In this document: positions 20,560 through 31,196 of the stretch, in pieces | Layout: each line of letters opens with the position of its first letter | How positions within the stretch are numbered: the stretch's first letter is position 1 | DNA from: Azorinus chamasolen | Lineage: Eukaryota; Mollusca; Bivalvia; Cardiida; Solecurtidae | NCBI GenBank assembly: GCA_963576725.1 | Contig: OY755237.1 | Span: forward strand, 66,126,269-66,190,268 | Direction of reading: 5' to 3' | DNA length: 64,000 nucleotides | The notes under the pieces: generated by a model | What the model was told of the DNA's origin: nothing | Databases searched by the model: none | Seen by the model: the letters and a program-made list of their open reading frames with translations, nothing else | Program-made: the position numbers and the translations under genes

Positions 20560-21480
20560 TAAAACTTTGGACCGACGGAGAAGACTGGAACCTGGGTTAA
20601 ATGGTGTACGACACTTCAACAAGTCACAATTCAGTCGTATAACTGAGAATATACACGACGGAGTATTAGTATCGTCTATGAAGGTTGATCTCTTGTACTG
20701 GAAGCATTATTGGATTTATTCCATAACTCGAACAAGTCACTTACAATTTAGGAATTTTCGATCGTACGAGCGTATCTCACGATCTTCATCAGCTGTTGTG
20801 CTGGATCTGTGGATTGAGTCACGTGACGTAGGAAGGTCACGTGACACAAGGAGGGTGTTGTAGACTGTTGGTAGCTTAACCCCTCGTCCCTGTTTAGTAA
20901 AAACCGTCGCTGTTTTTATTGCAATCACCTCTTTAACCTGTCTCTTGACGTGTGTGTCCTCTTACGTGATTAGTTATGTGGATTGATGTGATGTCCGGTG
21001 TGTGTGCAATGCTCATATATGGCCAAGTTGGATCTGGCTGCATGTTCTTTAAGTCTGATATCTAATGAGTGCCCTGTTTCTCCTGTGTAGTCATTATTGC
21101 ACTGTTCACATTTGATGTAATACACTACATCACTTTTTTTTCAGTGTTTCTGTTTTGTCTTTGACATAGGTAAGTTGTTGGCGGATGGAATTGTATGGGC
21201 GGTGATACATGTTGATGCCATGTTTCTTGAACATTCTTAGTAGGGCTTCTGATGTTCCACGTATGTATGGTATTCCCACGTTCACCTTCTGGCCACTCTT
21301 ATTGAACTTATCTTTGTCCTGGCTTGCCTTTTTCTTTGGGATGACAAACATCAACACTGGGTATCTATTGGCTCTGAGAGCTGACTTTACATAATCTTTT
21401 TCTGCTTCCATGTCCTGTTCTTCTGTTACTAAGGATTCAGACCGGTAAAGTACGCACTACTGATGTTTTATGGCCAATGT
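20560..21480 (-). pseudogene. Canonical Penelope-like element fragment: RT end plus C-terminal GIY-YIG endonuclease, broken
   Basis: Read on the minus strand from about 21480, a reverse-transcriptase tail (EEQDMEAEKDYVKSALRANR; IPYIRGTSEALLRMFKKHGI, ending near 21134) is followed by an endonuclease with VVYYIKCEQCNNDYTGETG and RLKEH. This is the usual Penelope/Poseidon order, opposite to the Naiad in this window. A run of eight A residues (minus strand, 21134-21141) coincides with a frameshift between the two parts, and a TAA plus a further frame change follow near 20975. The 5' part of the element is missing. Everything seen agrees with a dead, 5'-truncated copy. Confidence 0.8.
20740..20795 (-). 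ncRNA. Hammerhead-ribozyme-like motif
   Basis: On the minus strand CTGATGA (20786-20792) precedes a stem II formed by 20779-20784 and 20760-20765 (GATCGT/ACGATC), followed by GAAA. This is the conserved hammerhead core spacing, and hammerheads are known from the terminal repeats of canonical Penelope-like elements. I could not form a convincing stem III with a cleavable NUH triplet, nor a good stem I, so the copy may be inactive. Confidence 0.5.
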
Positions 21481-21540
21481 GGTGATTCGAGTTGAAAATT
21501 AAGTACTGATCAGTGTGAGTGAGCTTCCTGTATTTAGTGA

Positions 21541-21660
21541 AAAGCTGAGCACCACATAGTGAATAGTGTGGACATCGTACAGAAGATACGATCGAAAATT
21601 TGTAAATTGTAAGTGAATTGTTCTGAATTATGGAATTAAACCTAATATTAGTATCGTGTT
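21541..21660 (+). repeat. Inverted copy of the Penelope-like element tail
   Basis: The segment around 21585-21641 (ACGATCGAAAATTTGTAAAT, TTGTAAGTGAATTGTTCTGA) repeats in opposite orientation the sequence just 3' of the endonuclease at about 20690-20765. The hammerhead CTGATGA is here degraded to CTGAGCA. Inverted partial copies around one insertion are typical of Penelope-like elements. Confidence 0.65.
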
Positions 21661-22212
21661 TCTGATGAACATTGATTTATACTCCCAACTGCATTTTCTT
21701 GTAATACAGTCTTCAAGATATATTTACAAATAATATAAAAAAATCAAATGTCTTCAAGACCGAAAATAAAAGTTTATGGAGATCATTTATTTCGGTCGAA
21801 ATTCGGTTTGTCAACTGGATTGTGAGTGCTGAAACGTTTAAAGAAAATGTAGTAAATGTGATAAATGGCCTTTTCAGTATAATTGACACTTGATACACAA
21901 CAGAACAGATATATTATCTGTATCATTTCAAAGGTGTATTTCATACATTGCATAAGTTGTATGGGCAACATAAGGTCACATACATAAAAAAGTGAAAAAC
22001 ATAACGCTGAAAGGCAAACAGAAGATGGCACACAAAACGCTCAGCGACCAATGCAGCACAAAGGAATTTGAAAATAGCGTTTGTCTCTAAAATTTAATAG
22101 AGGAAACGTCTGTTATTTTCAGAGTAATAGGTTTAAATTAAACCGTTCAACCTCAACGTGAAATCTAGACACAGTCCTACTCAAAATCTCTATAATCAGT
22201 TGATGGAGAGCA
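21661..22212. other. No recognisable feature
   Basis: AT-rich; overlapping short frames only. Confidence 0.55.
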
Positions 22213-22700
22213 AAAATGAAAACGATTTGTGTTTAAGCAGATACTGTTATTACAGCAGGACTGACACGCACACACATTACCGTTGTTTAAGTGGACACTG
22301 TCATTACAGCATCACTGACCCGCACACACATTACCGTTGTTTAAGTGGACACTGTTATTACAGCAGGACTGACCCGCACACACATTACCGTTGTTTAAGT
22401 GGACACTGTTATTACAGCTTGGTATGATTAACGCACACACATTACCGATGTTTAAGTGGACACCGTTATTACACCAGGAGTAGGATTAACACACATAGAT
22501 TACCGTTGTTTAAGTGGGCACTGTTATTACAGAAGGAGTAGGATTAACGCACACACATTACCGTCGTTTAAGTGGACACTGTTATTACAGCAGAACTGAC
22601 CCGCATACATTACCGTTATTTATGTGGACACTGTTTTTACAGCAGGAATAGGATTAACGCTCACACGTTAACCGTTGTTTAAGTGGACACTGTTATTACA
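22213..22700 (+). repeat. Minisatellite, 54-59 bp unit, about eight copies
   Basis: Each unit contains ACCGTTGTTTAAGTGGACAC and TGTTATTACAGCAGGA, followed by a variable joint. Units with CTGACCCGCACACA are about 54 bp; those with TAGGATTAACGCACACA are 58-59 bp. The 89-codon frame at 22158-22427 is a by-product of the repeat. Confidence 0.9.
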
Positions 22701-24214
22701 GAGGATTCAGAAATCGACACAATCCACGCGAAGACGATGACAGGTGAAAAAACCATTAAGAGAAATTAAGCTGGACCAGATAACAGAAATTCGATGTAGG
22801 CTGGATAGTGTAATTTGTTAATATCAAACATATTCGTAAAACATATACTTTTTTCAACTTTTTAAATTGAAGGCGCTGAAAAGTTATAGGCATTTAACGT
22901 TTCACCACCTTTCTGTGAATATCTATTTATTATTGACAGTAGTTGCAATAAACATTATATTATGTTTGATGCAATAACATTGAATGACTGATTGATTGAT
23001 TGATTGACAACGGTTATAGGTTAACCTACACGCATTACCATTGTTAAATCGGCATTTTTATTACATCTTCAAGTCCAAAGTTGTTAGCATAGCATCAGGA
23101 TCCGAACGGATCTCTTAGTTTGATCTTAATTGTGAACATCCTGCAATAGACATATGAGTATTGTACAAAGTTTGCTAATTGAAATAGACGAATAATTTAT
23201 TTACGCAATAAAACAGACATACACGCGCGTGCGCTAAAGAACACACACGCCTCTATATTAAGGTATATGACGCGTGGTTTGACTGGGTAAAATGTTTGCT
23301 TTTTTAAATAGGAATCTGAGTAGCTTGTTGATCTGATTGCAGTTGCGTCTTTGTGCGGGCGAAACTCTTTAAATCAATGTTTATTTGAAGCCGTCTATTC
23401 AGTATTGATCATAAATGGCTAAATTGTTTGCTCCTTCTTTATAAATTGGTCATTAATGCAAATCGATGAAGCATCTGCTCATTTCACTTAGTAAATAGAG
23501 TTGTTTATTTTCGCTTGGCAGATATCAAGATAATAGTGGTACATTTGAAAGTTTTCTGTTCAAAAGTGTTAGCATTACCTATGCTTAGAAATAACCTACA
23601 TCATAAAAACATATGAAATATTAACCTTTTACTTGAAATTGAAATTCCCTTCTTTGAACGCATTTGCAAAAAGATTACTCCCCAATCTGGCAGTTTTCGG
23701 GCCAGGGTCTACTCAGTCTGCTTATAATTATATTAGTTTAAACAGAATTTATTTCAGTATTTAAGTCATAACCATGCATACCAAGTTAGAATGAAAAGGA
23801 AGGCACGCAGTCTGATAGTTTTTCTATATGTACTATACAACAGCGTCTCGCTACTCTGACAAATAATTTAGTAACAGATGAGTCTGTAAAGCAGCTATGT
23901 TATCGGTGTTAGGCTTGTGTGCATGGTATATATGTGTATCATGTGTGTATGGGCGCTATGACCGGTTTTGTAGTGGTTCTTTATATTCTACAGCCTTAGG
24001 CACTACGTGATTATTTTTGTGTCGCAGTGCCGTAAATGATTTTGGTGTGGAACAGGCAAGGAACAGTCTATAAAGGTCGTGTACGAACGCGCATTTCATT
24101 TATGCTTCTGGTGTTGCTGTGCACTGTCGTGGTGTCATTTTCAAATTCCTGACTTCTATTCTATTTTTAAAATGAGGCAAACTGATAACAGCCTATTTAC
24201 ACTGTTTGCTTGTA
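22701..24214. other. No gene; one old family A hairpin
   Basis: A (GATT)n run lies near 22988-23007, and a decayed family A hairpin (TTGCAAAAAGATTACTCCCC to CTACTCAGTCTGCTTATAAT) lies at 23655-23722. Nothing else is recognisable. Confidence 0.55.
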
Positions 24215-24411
24215 CAGTAAAACCTCTCTATAACTTAATTGTGTTAATTAGTTGGTATTTAGGTCAGGTGGCTGCTTAAACAATGTGAAAGTAAAACAGA
24301 ACGCTCCTATAGGAGCGTTCTGTTTCACTTTCACCTTGCTTTAAGCAGCCACCCGTCTTTAACACAAAATACTTGATACAATTAAGTGGTCGTTATAGAG
24401 AGGTTTTACTG
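24215..24411. mobile_element. Family G1 MITE
   Basis: TA-flanked, 197 bp. The left subterminal part has lost CGGCCACTAAA, which the right side keeps as GTGGTCGTTATAG. The core is near perfect around AACGCTCCTATAGGAGCGTT. Confidence 0.9.
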
Positions 24412-24879
24412 TATTTTGAAATATGGAAATTGGACCTGCCTACTAGTGTCAAATCAGAACATAAATCGTAGTTAATATCAAAGCTAAATTCTAAATATAT
24501 TGTCACCTCACAGATATGAAATCAAAGTTGGTACATATAAATTTGAAATGTACTTGTTATGTGGATGTACTTGTCAGGATGCTGGGTGATGCCCCAATGA
24601 CAAGACCCAGCTTCAGACCTTTTTAAATATTTCGGGCGTTCCGTGAGGTGACAATGTCTTGAGCCAAACACAGCACAAGGTTTAAAACTATAAAATTGAT
24701 GTGGCTGGGCTATGCTAGCCGGTGATGAATATATGGTGTTCTGAGGCTACTTTGCCTGAGATGAACACTATGAAAACATGAAATTATATACAAAAACCTA
24801 TGTTATGGTGATCAACAATACCTCAGCTTTGGGGCCAACAATTAAACAATAAACTATAACTGTGAACAACTACTACATC
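24412..24879. other. No recognisable feature
   Basis: No ORF or repeat that I can match. Confidence 0.5.
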
Positions 24880-25390
24880 CCCAAGCCAGCGAGACGGCTG
24901 GTCGATGCCTCAACTTCAAAATGGTGCTTGGAACAAAATCCTCAAGCTATGTCATGAAACTGTATAAATGTGAGCTATATAACCCTAGACTATGCGAGTT
25001 GAGACCCTAAGCATCAAACCCTGTTGAAACTTGTGGTTTGAAGCTATCTCAACACTACTGCGACTTCAAACCTACGTATCAGACCCTATGTCAAAGCATG
25101 TATGTAACCCTACGCTCTGAAACCTGCTTCAAGAAGCTTATAACGCTTTGAAGCCTGCCTGCAGTATGTTCCGAGCCCGGCTCGAAAACACTGCCTCAAA
25201 AAGACGGCTTCAAAAAGACGCTTCAAAAATACAGCCTCAAAAAGACGGCCTCAGGCAGACGGTTCAGCAACGCTCCGAACCCTGAGCACGGTCTTCAGCA
25301 AACCTGCTTCAAACCGAATATAACCCCAGGCTATATCAGTCTGAGCAACACTATCTCAATGCCTCAGCTAATCTGAGACCGCTATGAAAT
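24880..25390. repeat. Cryptically repetitive stretch
   Basis: Imperfect reiteration of short words such as CTTCAAA, CTCAAAAAGACGGC, AACCCT and GAAGCTAT, densest at 25190-25265 where AAAAAGACGGCTTCAAAAAG recurs with changes. There is no fixed period. Confidence 0.55.
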
Positions 25391-25942
25391 AGCAGTATAA
25401 TATTATTAAAAGCTGGTTGGACTGTCTAAACGTGCAATTTTCATGCCCAAAGAGAGAACTCAGAGGACAGTTACTTAGCCCATTCAAAGAACAGGTAACT
25501 GCATAATTACGTAGCCCAAGCAGACAAAATATTCGCCAGTCTTTAACCTTAATTCTTGCACAAAACGTGCTGTTGTAGTCCCGCTAGACCATGTGTTAAC
25601 AAGGCGATTCTCGTGCTCACGCGCTGTTGTTGACCGGTTTTAATTATACCTATTCGTGGCCTAAGGTAAACAATGGACGCGAATGCTATAGCGTTTTGGC
25701 CTAAGCTAGGTGAACGGTGTGAGTATTTCAGGGGCATCGACAATGAATTGTTTTTAGACACATAACATGAAATTCCGTGTAAACGGTATTTGATACAATC
25801 ATGAAATGACATCAGAAAGAAAACAGTGGCCCGGAAACTGCATAAATCGAACGAAGTGTCAAAGAAGTGTATAGTTTTGCTTGTATTTGGAAGAATTAAA
25901 CTGATGCAGGAAAGCAGAAAATGGGTTTTATGCAAGAATAGC
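25391..25942. other. No convincing gene
   Basis: A 152-codon frame on the minus strand (25549-26007) overlaps the palindrome that follows. It has no recognisable domain. Confidence 0.5.
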
Positions 25943-26059
25943 GTTAATACACGTTTGTTTTCGGGCAATAACATCTGCAGTGTCCCTTGGGAATGTTGTG
26001 GCCCCAACAGTCCCTCGGGACACTGCAGATGTTATTGCCCGAAAAGACGTGTATTAACC
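25943..26059. repeat. 117-bp inverted repeat, unassigned
   Basis: Arms containing CGGGCAATAACATCTGCAGT and its inverse, flanked by GTTAATACACGT and ACGTGTATTAAC, surround a loop of about 25 bp (AATGTTGTGGCCCCAACAGT). The arms keep GGGACACTGCAG intact. It resembles neither the TTAA nor the TA families and has no copy elsewhere in the window. Confidence 0.8.
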
Positions 26060-26555
26060 CTCTATGAGTGCAATACTCTATCAGTCAAAAAACAACGATA
26101 TAGCTTCTATACATAAGTATATAAAGCCGTCACTGAAAGTTCTATGAATATTCAGTGCTCTGATCACAAAATAACCAGCAGTGATCGTTGAATAAGTTTG
26201 CTCCAGACTCAGCATTTGTATACAGCTTCCATTAGTTTGAGGTACTTCGGCAAATTAGCATATAAATATATTTCATTCATATTAATTATTTCGATTGACC
26301 AACCGCCTCACTCATTTGAATATATACACAGTACTAATTTTTATAAGGTATAAAACAAACAAAATGAAGTTTAAAAGTGAACTTACTTTGATAAACAACA
26401 AATTAATGAAATCTAACTAACAGTTAACAAGGGAGATAATCCTGTATATACAAAACTACAGATAACTCAAATCGCTTACCTAGCGATATACTACAGGTTT
26501 TCTTGACAGTACTTTTACCGCTACATTCTCTTTTAAGAATCAAGCAGATAGTTGG
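26060..26555. other. No recognisable feature
   Basis: AT-rich, no ORF or repeat. Confidence 0.55.
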
Positions 26556-26801
26556 TTAACCATTTACTCCATAAATACACGTTTTTACGCCCTTGTAAAC
26601 AAAAAATACCAAGATCAGACGGCTCCTTTAGGTGCCGTCTGTTTAGGGTCTGCTCTGTTTGCTTATGTGATATTAAATATATGACTACAGTTTCTGCCAT
26701 GCCCAGATATTCACGTGTTTATGTGTCATTATAACAATTACTCTACTGAATAGTCATGATGTCATTATTTTTACATACATATTCATGACGCAAAGGGTTA
26801 A
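26556..26801 (+). mobile_element. Family A MITE
   Basis: TTAACCATTTACTCCATAAA to TTCATGACGCAAAGGGTTAA, 246 bp. The hairpin (26597-26662) reads ACCAAGATCAGACGGCTCCT then TTAGGTGCCGTCTGTTTAGG. TGATGTCATTATTTTTACAT is in the right half. Confidence 0.8.
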
Positions 26802-27197
26802 GCTCGATGTTTCCTATTTTAGAGACTGAAATTTAAACGTTTGCTTTACTTTTACAAGAAACACAACTTGTTTTATGCCACTTATAAGTAACCGACTATG
26901 CTGAGTGTAATTAATCAAAGCTACCATTACAAAGATTTTTATAACTGACAACGCTAACGGCACTCCATGGCTGTCTGCGTGTATTCCAAGCAACTGGTAA
27001 ACAACCACTAACGAAATGCAAACAATCGAAGGTTTTATATAAGATTTCAGTCTTTTGTATGATGTATTATGTTAAATTTATATAGGGGTGCTCCATAAAG
27101 CAGTTTTAACTTTCTAACTAACGCTCAGTCGTAAGTCAAGTAAACATAGTAGGGAACAGTCCAGACCAACAGGTGCATGTGCATACTCAAATACTAA
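26802..27197. other. No recognisable feature
   Basis: Nothing that I can support. Confidence 0.5.
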
Positions 27198-27345
27198 TAT
27201 TGTTATTTCTCCATGAAACCCTATACTGTGACCATTCTTTAGAAGAGACGATTCTAAAGAATGGTCACACCATAAGGTTTGGTGGAGAAATAAAGGAGTT
27301 ATTCTTGAACATGTTTTAATTTACGCACGCATCTTATCTTGGCTT
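27198..27345 (+). repeat. Family I hairpin element
   Basis: Arms TATTTCTCCATGAAACCCTA and AAGGTTTGGTGGAGAAATA enclose a tight stem of GTGACCATTCTTTAGAA with its inverse. The right flank (TTGAACATGTTTTAATTTAC) recurs at 14080 and part of the hairpin recurs at 48830. Confidence 0.65.
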
Positions 27346-28724
27346 CTGGAATAATGAACAGTATCCTTGCTATGTACACGATGGTGGTGTGTACAGTAAT
27401 GTTCTTACTTGTTACAGACACCGCTTATCATGAATATGAACGCATTCGCAAAAGTCGTGGACCTATATTAGATTTTGACCGAGGTTTCTCTGAAAACGTG
27501 TGTAAAAATACATGGGTTGTGCGTTTATAAGATAAATATATTTGAGGCATCATAAAATGCATGTAAAATCTCGCAAATATAACACACAGATGCGTGTACA
27601 TGTATACCACTATCGGTCTTTAAGACAGGTGGCAGGTAAATTCATGAAGAAAGTCCTGCAGAAAGGTGCTTAATTACTCTTTGGATTAGCGGTATTGCAC
27701 TGTATTTCACATCTCAGTGTCAGACGTGTCCAAGTATTCGATCTTGTATATATTTCATCATCCTGATGCCAGCCTTTCGTGAACATTTTGCCACATTGGC
27801 TGTTGTTTTTCACACATGCCTTATCCGAAACGATGCATACTTTACAGTAGAATTTGCTTATAGATAAATGGAAATATTTTTACTCATTTGCGTTTAGGAC
27901 ATGTTTCATTTACATATGAAAATAAACAGCAAACTACAACTGGATTCATTAGATTGAGAAGTAATACATATGCAACTATTATAGTCATATCAAAGGAAAC
28001 ATTTTCGGGAAGGTTTGTTGTATGTTGCCATGGTTGTTCTATTTGTAATTATGCTCTAAATCAAAAGTGCCATTTTCACTTACTGCATTATTTTCTGAAC
28101 CTCGTTGCTTTACTTTTCACATATAATTATTATTTAAAGTGATAGTCTTTACAAAACATGCATATAAGATAATAAAATATGGTGTTGGATATGTTCAATT
28201 ACATGTATTCATATGAAAATTGTCAACTTTAACTTTTATCGAAAAATGCCACACTGGTTCAAAATAAACCATTATCATCGATAGTTTTATTTTTTGTTCT
28301 TCAGCAAAATATTACCGGTCTGTTTCGAAAATTTACGAAAGTAAAACACAACCTGGATAAATACTAATACATTGGCGAATAACATCGGGGTAGTAGATAT
28401 AAATACATGGAAGTTTTGTCTTCTTAAGCGTGTGTTCGATTGTATTGCAATCTACTTCTTTTCAACATATCAACAAATGATTTATGTAATGTTTCAGCAT
28501 TTTAAAACGCTTTGCAGGTCATTTTAATTGAATATGGATACATGTATAGCCGTATTGCTGAAATAATATCAAACTTTTCGTGTATGACTGATACATTTAT
28601 CAATATCAGGTCAACGAATCCGATGTGTTTTAATATTTGCGATTCGGTTTGATATAAATGTACCATGGAACCTCGATATCCCGAACGCAGATCTATATCA
28701 GAGTTCAACTGTATCCAGAGAATA
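27346..28724. other. No gene; faint G-type remnant
   Basis: GACAGGTGGCAGGTAAATTC at 27624-27700 is a possible G-type core remnant. Otherwise only AT-rich sequence and short frames. Confidence 0.5.
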
Positions 28725-28928
28725 CAGTAAACCCCTTTTAAACCGGAATTCTAGAAGAGAAGAATTTAGCTACTTTTAGGCAGGTGGCTGCTTAATGCAG
28801 GGTAAAAGTCATGCAGAAAGCTCCTAGAGGAGCTTTCTGCATGACTTTCACCATGCATTAAGCTGCCACCTGTCTCCAAAACCGATATTTAACCCAAAAT
28901 TAACGTCCGGTTTAGAGGGGTTTCACTG
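28725..28928. mobile_element. Family G3 MITE
   Basis: CAGTAAACCCCTTTTAAACC to GAGGGGTTTCACTG, 204 bp. The core is perfect for many pairs around AAAGCTCCTAGAGGAGCTTT. The left flank is TA; the right flank reads CA. Confidence 0.9.
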
Positions 28929-29139
28929 CAGTAATATGACACATTATGCTTATTATCACTCTTTCAAATTTGTAATTCATCTGTGACATGACCAACATAC
29001 TGTACCTATGTAAGCAATAAATTATCGATGTGCTTTAGAATGCATATAAATAAGGAAAGGCTATCATTAAGCTGCTTCGACAAACAACCCCATGCAAACA
29101 TAACCCGTTCAATGCTAATATGTCAGAGTGGAATAGCTG

Positions 29140-29282
29140 TTAAACTACAGAGTCCATTCAGTATGAAAGGTATACACTTGCTAGAGGATTTTGAATGATA
29201 AACATTGCAAATCGCTGATCGGAGGGCTCCTCTAAGAGCTGTCTGATCTGGGTTTACACTGTTTGTAAATGCCAACGCATAT
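29140..29282 (-). mobile_element. Family E MITE, truncated by the foldback element
   Basis: The hairpin at 29199-29268 (ATCGCTGATCGGAGGGCTCC and AGCTGTCTGATCTGGGTTTA) is intact. The expected right end is missing, because the 5.2 kb element starts at 29283. Confidence 0.6.
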
Positions 29283-30870
29283 TAGGCTGGGTCCTAGTAG
29301 TGGTTACCGTAACATCCCCCTAGACTTTTTTTCATGGGTACCAAATTGTTCGTTGGGGTCCTCAGAACACATTTTGAGCATGCCCCCAAAAATAAGTTTG
29401 TCCCAACTATGTTTTATTTAACGGTTTCCATGGTAACCCGAGGTAATTTTCGAAACTACCTTGGTTCAGAAAATGCGCCATAACTTTGTTTTTAGAAGCA
29501 ATAGAAGGACAAAACAAGTACCAAAGTAAAGCAGAGACATATAGCTTGAATATGATATATGGTTTTATTAATATTCATAAATGCATTCTTATGAATATTA
29601 ATGAGGAAGTAAAAAATGTGATTTTTTTAGAAAAAAGGAGTTTGTTGTTTAGTCTGAGAGGCTTATTAATGCACAGAAATGATTGAGTTTAGGTTTAAGT
29701 TGTTTGTTGGGGTCCTCAGAACACATTTTGAGTATTTCCCCAAATAATGTTGTCCCATCTATGTTTTATTAAACGGTTTCCATGGTAACCCAAGTTAAAT
29801 TCCGAAACATCCTTGGTTTAGAAAATGCGTAATAACTTTGCTTTTAGAGGTAATAGAAGGACAAAACAAGTACCAAAGTAAAGCAGAGACCTATAGCTTG
29901 AATATGATATATGATTTAATTAATATTCATAAATGCATTCTTATGAATATTCATGAGAATGTAAAACAATGTGTTTTTTAGAAAAAGGAGCTTGTTGTTT
30001 AGTCTGATAGGCTTATTAATGCACACACATTATTGAATTCAGGTTTCAATTGTTTGTTAGGGTCATCAGAACACATTTTGAGCATTCCCCCAAAGTAATT
30101 TTGTCCCATCTATGTTTTATTGAACGGTTTCCATGGTAACCCGAGGAGGTAAATTTCGAAACATCATTCGTTCAGAAAATGCATAATAACTTTGCTTTTA
30201 GAGGCAATAGAAGGACAAAACAAAAACCAAAGTAAAGCAGAGACATATAACTTGATTATGATATATTATTTTAATAATATTCATATATGATTGCTTATGA
30301 ATATTAATGAGGAAGTATAAAAATCCGCTTTTTTAGAAAAATGAGTTTTTTGTTTAGTCTTAGAGGCCTATTAATGCACAAAAAGTATTGAATTCAGGTT
30401 TAAATTGTTCGTTGGGGTCCGCAGGACACCACTTGAGCATTCCCCAAAGTAATTGTGTCCAAGCTATGTTTTTTAACGGTTTCCATGGTAACCCGAGGTA
30501 AATTTCCATGGTTAATAAATGCGTCATAACTTTGCTTTTAGAGGCAAAAGAAGGACAAAATAAGAACCTGAATAAAGCAAAGACATATAACTTGAATATG
30601 ATATGTAATTTAACTAATTTTCATAAATGTATTCTTATGAATATTAATGAGGAAGTTAAACAATCCGATTTTTGTTTAGAAAACAGGAGTTTATTGTTTA
30701 GTCTGAGATGCCTATTAATAAACAAGAGTTATTGAATTCGTGTTTGAATGTTTTCATGTGATCATACAAGGAAAATAAACCATCTTTGTTCCAGGTAATA
30801 TTTCTATAAAGCATGCGTATTTCAGCTAATTTGCATATAATGTGCGTATAGGAATAAGCAATTTTCTATG
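29283..30870 (+). repeat. Left arm: four ~352-bp tandem units
   Basis: Landmark GTTTCCATGGTAAC occurs at 29424, 29776, 30127 and 30479, giving periods of 352, 351 and 352 bp. Each unit has GTTCGTTGGGGTCCTCAGAA, CATAACTTTGTTTTTAGA (or close variants), AGGACAAAACAAGTACCAAA and a palindromic TTAATATTCATAAATGCATT block. The arm ends with a stretch (TTTGTTCCAGGTAATATTTC, AATTTGCATATAATG) that recurs inverted in the right arm. Confidence 0.9.
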
Positions 30871-30899
30871 AGCATTGTATTTATTATTATTTTGAATAT

Positions 30900-31060
30900 A
30901 CAGTAAAATCTCGATTATTCGAATTTTCTTTATAGAAGCATTTAGACCCTTTTAGGCAGGTGACTTCTTAATGCATGGTGTGAAAGTCATGCAGAAAGCT
31001 CCACTAGGAGCTTTCTGCACGACTTTCACCATGCATTAAGCTATCACCTGTCTTAAATAT
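30900..31060. mobile_element. Family G4 MITE, right end missing
   Basis: CAGTAAAATCTCGATTATTC starts it, and the core reaches AAGCTCCACTAGGAGCTTT and CATTAAGCTATCACCTG. The right terminus is replaced by unrelated sequence near 31060. It lies inside the foldback element. Confidence 0.75.
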
Positions 31061-31139
31061 CGATAATAATACGTACGTCAATGATAATACTACAATGTTT
31101 GAAGCGAACTCCATCTGTTTGATGCAACTCCCGGTGCTA

Positions 31140-31150
31140 AAGAAGTGAAT

Positions 31151-31195
<45 letters not shown>

Positions 31196-31196
31196 T
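31140..31196 (+). repeat. (GA)n microsatellite
   Basis: Purine run of GA units with a few interruptions. Confidence 0.9.

Noticed and set aside
22213..22700. CRISPR array
   Set aside because: The units are contiguous and nearly identical throughout, with no variable spacers, and the sequence is eukaryotic.
25549..26007. 152-codon minus-strand frame
   Set aside because: It passes through one arm of the 25943-26059 inverted repeat, lacks any recognisable motif and has no support from neighbouring exons.
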